Assembly (NCBI GenBank): GCA_002453275.1
Contig: DKGN01000070.1
Coordinates: 1-6,878 of the forward strand
DNA from: Caryophanales bacterium UBA6769
Lineage (GTDB): Bacteria > Bacillota > Bacilli > Bacillales > UBA6769
Direction of reading: 5' to 3'
Length of the DNA: 6,878 nt
In this document: positions 5,453 to 6,878 of the stretch, in pieces
Layout of the letters: each line of letters opens with the position of its first letter
Position numbering within the stretch: position 1 is the stretch's first letter
Position numbers and translations under genes: made by a program
Notes under the pieces: generated by a model
The model's input: the letters and a program-made list of their open reading frames with translations, nothing else
Databases searched by the model: none
What the model was told of the DNA's origin: nothing

Positions 5453-5491
5453 TGATTTTACCCCATGCGAAACCGCATGGGGTAAAATCAT
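5452..5491. terminator. 18-bp palindrome at convergent stops, non-canonical terminator
   Basis: ATGATTTTACCCCATGCG (5452-5469) pairs perfectly with CGCATGGGGTAAAATCAT (5474-5491) around a 4-nt loop AAAC. It overlaps the last base of the small gene's TAA and the whole TGA of the flavoprotein gene, so it sits where both transcripts should end. Unlike the two other terminators here, the T-run is in the 5' arm and the A-run in the 3' arm on either strand, and no U-tract follows the hairpin. Intrinsic termination is therefore uncertain. It may act as a barrier to RNA 3'-end decay or use a factor. Confidence 0.55.
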
Positions 5492-6444
5492 AATTGCTTA
5501 TGAATATGTTCAGCTTCTTCAATCATTCTTCTAATTAATTCAGCAACTGCAGGGGCATCGTGAATTCTTCCTACAACTTGTCCGGCCCAAGCAAATCCTT
5601 CATCAACATCCCCATCATAAATATATCGTTTATTCGCATTGCCACTAATGTAATCTTGCAATGCTTCATATGTAGGATTCTTCTGTTCAATTTCTAAAAT
5701 TTTGTCCGTCCATTCATTTTTTAAGGCTCGAGCTGGAGCTCCTATGCTTCTTTTTATAATAATCGTATCTGTTTCATCTGCATTTATAATCGATTGCTTG
5801 TATTGTTCACTTGCGTGAACACACTCTTTTGTAACAATAAACCGGGTTCCCATCTCCACACCTTCAGCTCCTAATGCTAGCGCCGCAAGTAAACCACGAC
5901 CATCCCCGATCCCTCCAGAGGCGACAACTGGAATTGAGACTGCGTCAACAACTTGGGGCACGAGGACAAGCGTACCGATATCGTCTCTTCCGAGATGCCC
6001 ACCACCTTCTTGACCTACTACCATAACCGCATCTGCGCCTAATTGTTCGGCCTTAATTGCTTGTCTTTTCGAGGCGACGAGAACAAGCTTTTTAATTTCA
6101 ACTCCCTCTAATTGTTGAAAAAAAGCTGTCGGGTTTCCACCTGTCACTGACACGACTGGAACCTTCTCATCGATTGCCACTTGAAGCATGTGTGCATATT
6201 CTCTTCCTTGCTGACCGATTGCAAAATTAACTCCGAAAGGCTTGTCTGTCCTCTCTCTAACTTTTGTTATTTCTTCTTTCAATTTCGCTGGTGATGATAA
6301 GCTCATGGCAGTAATCTGGCCAAGACCCCCCGCATTAGAAACAGCTGAAGCAAGTTCAGCATACGCTAAATAAGCGAGTCCTCCTTGAATAATCGGATAA
6401 CGAATACCTAACAATTCAGAAACCTTTGTCGTCCAATTCACCAT
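5488..6444 (-). CDS. nitronate monooxygenase/FabK-like FMN oxidoreductase
   Basis: This is a 318-residue TIM-barrel flavoprotein of the nitronate monooxygenase (2-nitropropane dioxygenase) family, which also contains the enoyl-ACP reductase FabK. Visible family motifs are PIIQGGLAY (17-25), SNAGGLGQI (36-44), KPFGVNFAIG (68-77), GQEGGGHLG (144-152, with His150 at the catalytic-histidine position), PVVASGGIGDGRG (172-184) and GAEGVEMGTRF (192-202). The two Gly-rich motifs at 172-202 bind the FMN phosphate. The C-terminal GDVDEGFAWAGQVVG (278-292) closely resembles FabK, as does the total length. The protein could thus oxidise nitronates or reduce enoyl-ACP; sequence by eye does not decide, and no fatty-acid genes are adjacent. 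The start is ATG 6444 with a very strong GGGGAGGA (6458-6451) and a 6-nt spacer. It has no signal peptide, so it is cytoplasmic. It appears to be a single-gene unit. Confidence 0.88.
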   Translation of the reverse strand: MVNWTTKVSELLGIRYPIIQGGLAYLAYAELASAVSNAGGLGQITAMSLSSPAKLKEEITKVRERTDKPFGVNFAIGQQGREYAHMLQVAIDEKVPVVSVTGGNPTAFFQQLEGVEIKKLVLVASKRQAIKAEQLGADAVMVVGQEGGGHLGRDDIGTLVLVPQVVDAVSIPVVASGGIGDGRGLLAALALGAEGVEMGTRFIVTKECVHASEQYKQSIINADETDTIIIKRSIGAPARALKNEWTDKILEIEQKNPTYEALQDYISGNANKRYIYDGDVDEGFAWAGQVVGRIHDAPAVAELIRRMIEEAEHIHKQL

Positions 6445-6475
6445 TATACTTCCTCCCCATTGATCGACTTCCCAA

Positions 6476-6481
6476 ATTATA
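6476..6481 (-). promoter_or_regulatory. probable -10 of the flavoprotein gene
   Basis: The minus-strand reading is a consensus TATAAT, placing the transcript start near 6469 and giving a leader of about 25 nt that contains the strong ribosome binding site. The -35 region around 6499-6504 reads ACAATT, a poor match, and there is no TGn extension. If this is the promoter it may be weak or activator-dependent. Confidence 0.45.
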
Positions 6482-6543
6482 TAAAGCTGTTTTTAAAAAA
6501 TTGTTGTTGTTCACATTCTGTATAAACTGTGCGGTAGCTTAAA

Positions 6544-6635
6544 AGTAAAGGTAAGCGTGAACCGCTCCGAAAATACACCTCGCTTTCCGTGGGCGACTGG
6601 GGAGTCTACGTGTATTTTCTCCGCTACTCTTTACT
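6544..6635. repeat. imperfect inverted-repeat element, copy 1
   Basis: The element is bounded by AGTAAAG (6544-6550) and its complement CTTTACT (6629-6635). Next inside, AGCG (6554-6557) pairs with CGCT (6622-6625). A perfect 10-bp arm GAAAATACAC (6569-6578) pairs with GTGTATTTTC (6610-6619), and a central CTTTCC (6583-6588) can pair with GGGGAG (6599-6604) allowing G-U. Its local composition is richer in G and C than the flanks. It resembles the structured repeats carrying GCTTTCCG and GGAGTCT motifs that I recall scattered between genes in Bacillaceae, here in a short form. I do not know an established name for it. Confidence 0.65.
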
Positions 6636-6691
6636 CTCTAGATTCGGACACAACATTCTATTTTCTAATGTAGAAGTTGAATTCCGTTCTA

Positions 6692-6755
6692 AACAGTTGC
6701 TTTCCGTAGATATGGCTTGGGTCACCGCTCGCTCCAATCAACAAATGTAGTGTTC
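6692..6755. repeat. repeat fragment, copy 2 (degenerate)
   Basis: This shares the exact 9-mer GCTTTCCGT (6699-6707) with copy 1 (6582-6590) in the same orientation, and also a CCGCTC motif (6725-6730). CGCTCCAATCAACAAATG follows, a run I associate with the outer end of the longer Bacillaceae repeats. The internal part appears deleted and the boundaries are approximate. Confidence 0.45.
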
Positions 6756-6827
6756 ACAAATTATTATATGACTAAAAGCAAGTCTGCTATTAAAGAAGAT
6801 TAAGGCATGATGTAATAAGCTTAGTTA

Positions 6828-6878
6828 GTGGAGGCAGAATACGCAGACTCCTATGGGAAAAGCACGAGTCCGAAGATC
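6828..6878. repeat. repeat fragment, copy 3, inverted and cut by window edge
   Basis: The complement of this stretch contains GGAGTCTGCGTATTCTGCC, which aligns with GGAGTCTACGTGTATTTTC of copy 1 (6601-6619). This copy therefore lies in the opposite orientation. The motif CAGACTCCTATGGGAAAAGC is typical of one arm of the intergenic repeats I recall from this group of bacteria. It continues past base 6878. Confidence 0.5.

Larger units (their letters stand above)
6445..6878. other. gene-free right flank carrying repeat fragments
   Basis: No reading frame with a credible start exists on either strand in these 434 bp. The first 50 bp carry the leader and -10 of the flavoprotein gene. The rest holds three fragments of an intergenic repeat family, at about 6544-6635, 6692-6755 and 6828-6878, separated by AT-rich sequence. 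The window ends inside the third fragment. Confidence 0.65.

Noticed and set aside
1..6878. tRNA, rRNA, CRISPR array, complete insertion sequence or riboswitch
   Set aside because: I saw no cloverleaf, rRNA-like stretch, regularly spaced repeats, transposase or known riboswitch core anywhere in the window.

Overview
The window reads as chromosomal DNA of a low-GC, endospore-forming Gram-positive bacterium of the Bacillaceae. The evidence is AT-rich sequence, strong AGGAGG-type ribosome binding sites, frequent TTG starts and a spore lipoprotein (YlaJ). The gene set also matches the Bacillus subtilis yktC-ylaF-typA-ylaH-ylaI-ylaJ neighbourhood. The species cannot be named from the sequence alone.

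Layout, left to right. Positions 2-343 (+) hold the C-terminal end of an unrecognised protein that begins outside the window. Positions 419-988 (+) encode YlaJ, a YhcN/YlaJ-family spore lipoprotein. Positions 1043-1240 (+) encode YlaI, a small four-cysteine protein with a well-formed promoter. These face a leftward pair: ylaH (1600-1265, membrane protein) downstream of typA/bipA (3460-1628, ribosome-associated GTPase). A canonical bidirectional terminator separates ylaI from ylaH. Divergent from typA is ylaF (3584-3760, +), a 58-residue two-helix membrane protein. It converges on suhB/yktC (4590-3787, -, inositol-monophosphatase family) through a second bidirectional terminator. Upstream of suhB is a small helical YkzI-like gene (4948-4760, -). 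After a gene-free gap comes an unrecognised 69-residue membrane-anchored protein (5243-5452, +). It converges on a nitronate monooxygenase/FabK-like flavoprotein (6444-5488, -) through an 18-bp palindrome that lacks a normal terminator polarity. The last 434 bases hold no gene. They contain three fragments of an intergenic repeat family, one running off the window edge.

Most of this is core chromosome, not an accessory island. TypA (ribosome assembly under stress), SuhB-type phosphatase and YlaJ (spore germination) have separate jobs and appear linked by conserved order more than by a shared pathway. Each of the three convergent gene pairs shares one palindrome that overlaps a stop codon on each side or holds one in its loop. 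I found no convincing new multi-gene system. The least explained items are the reversed-polarity hairpin at 5452-5491, the repeat cluster at 6544-6878, an inverted repeat over the suhB promoter, and the two unrecognised proteins.
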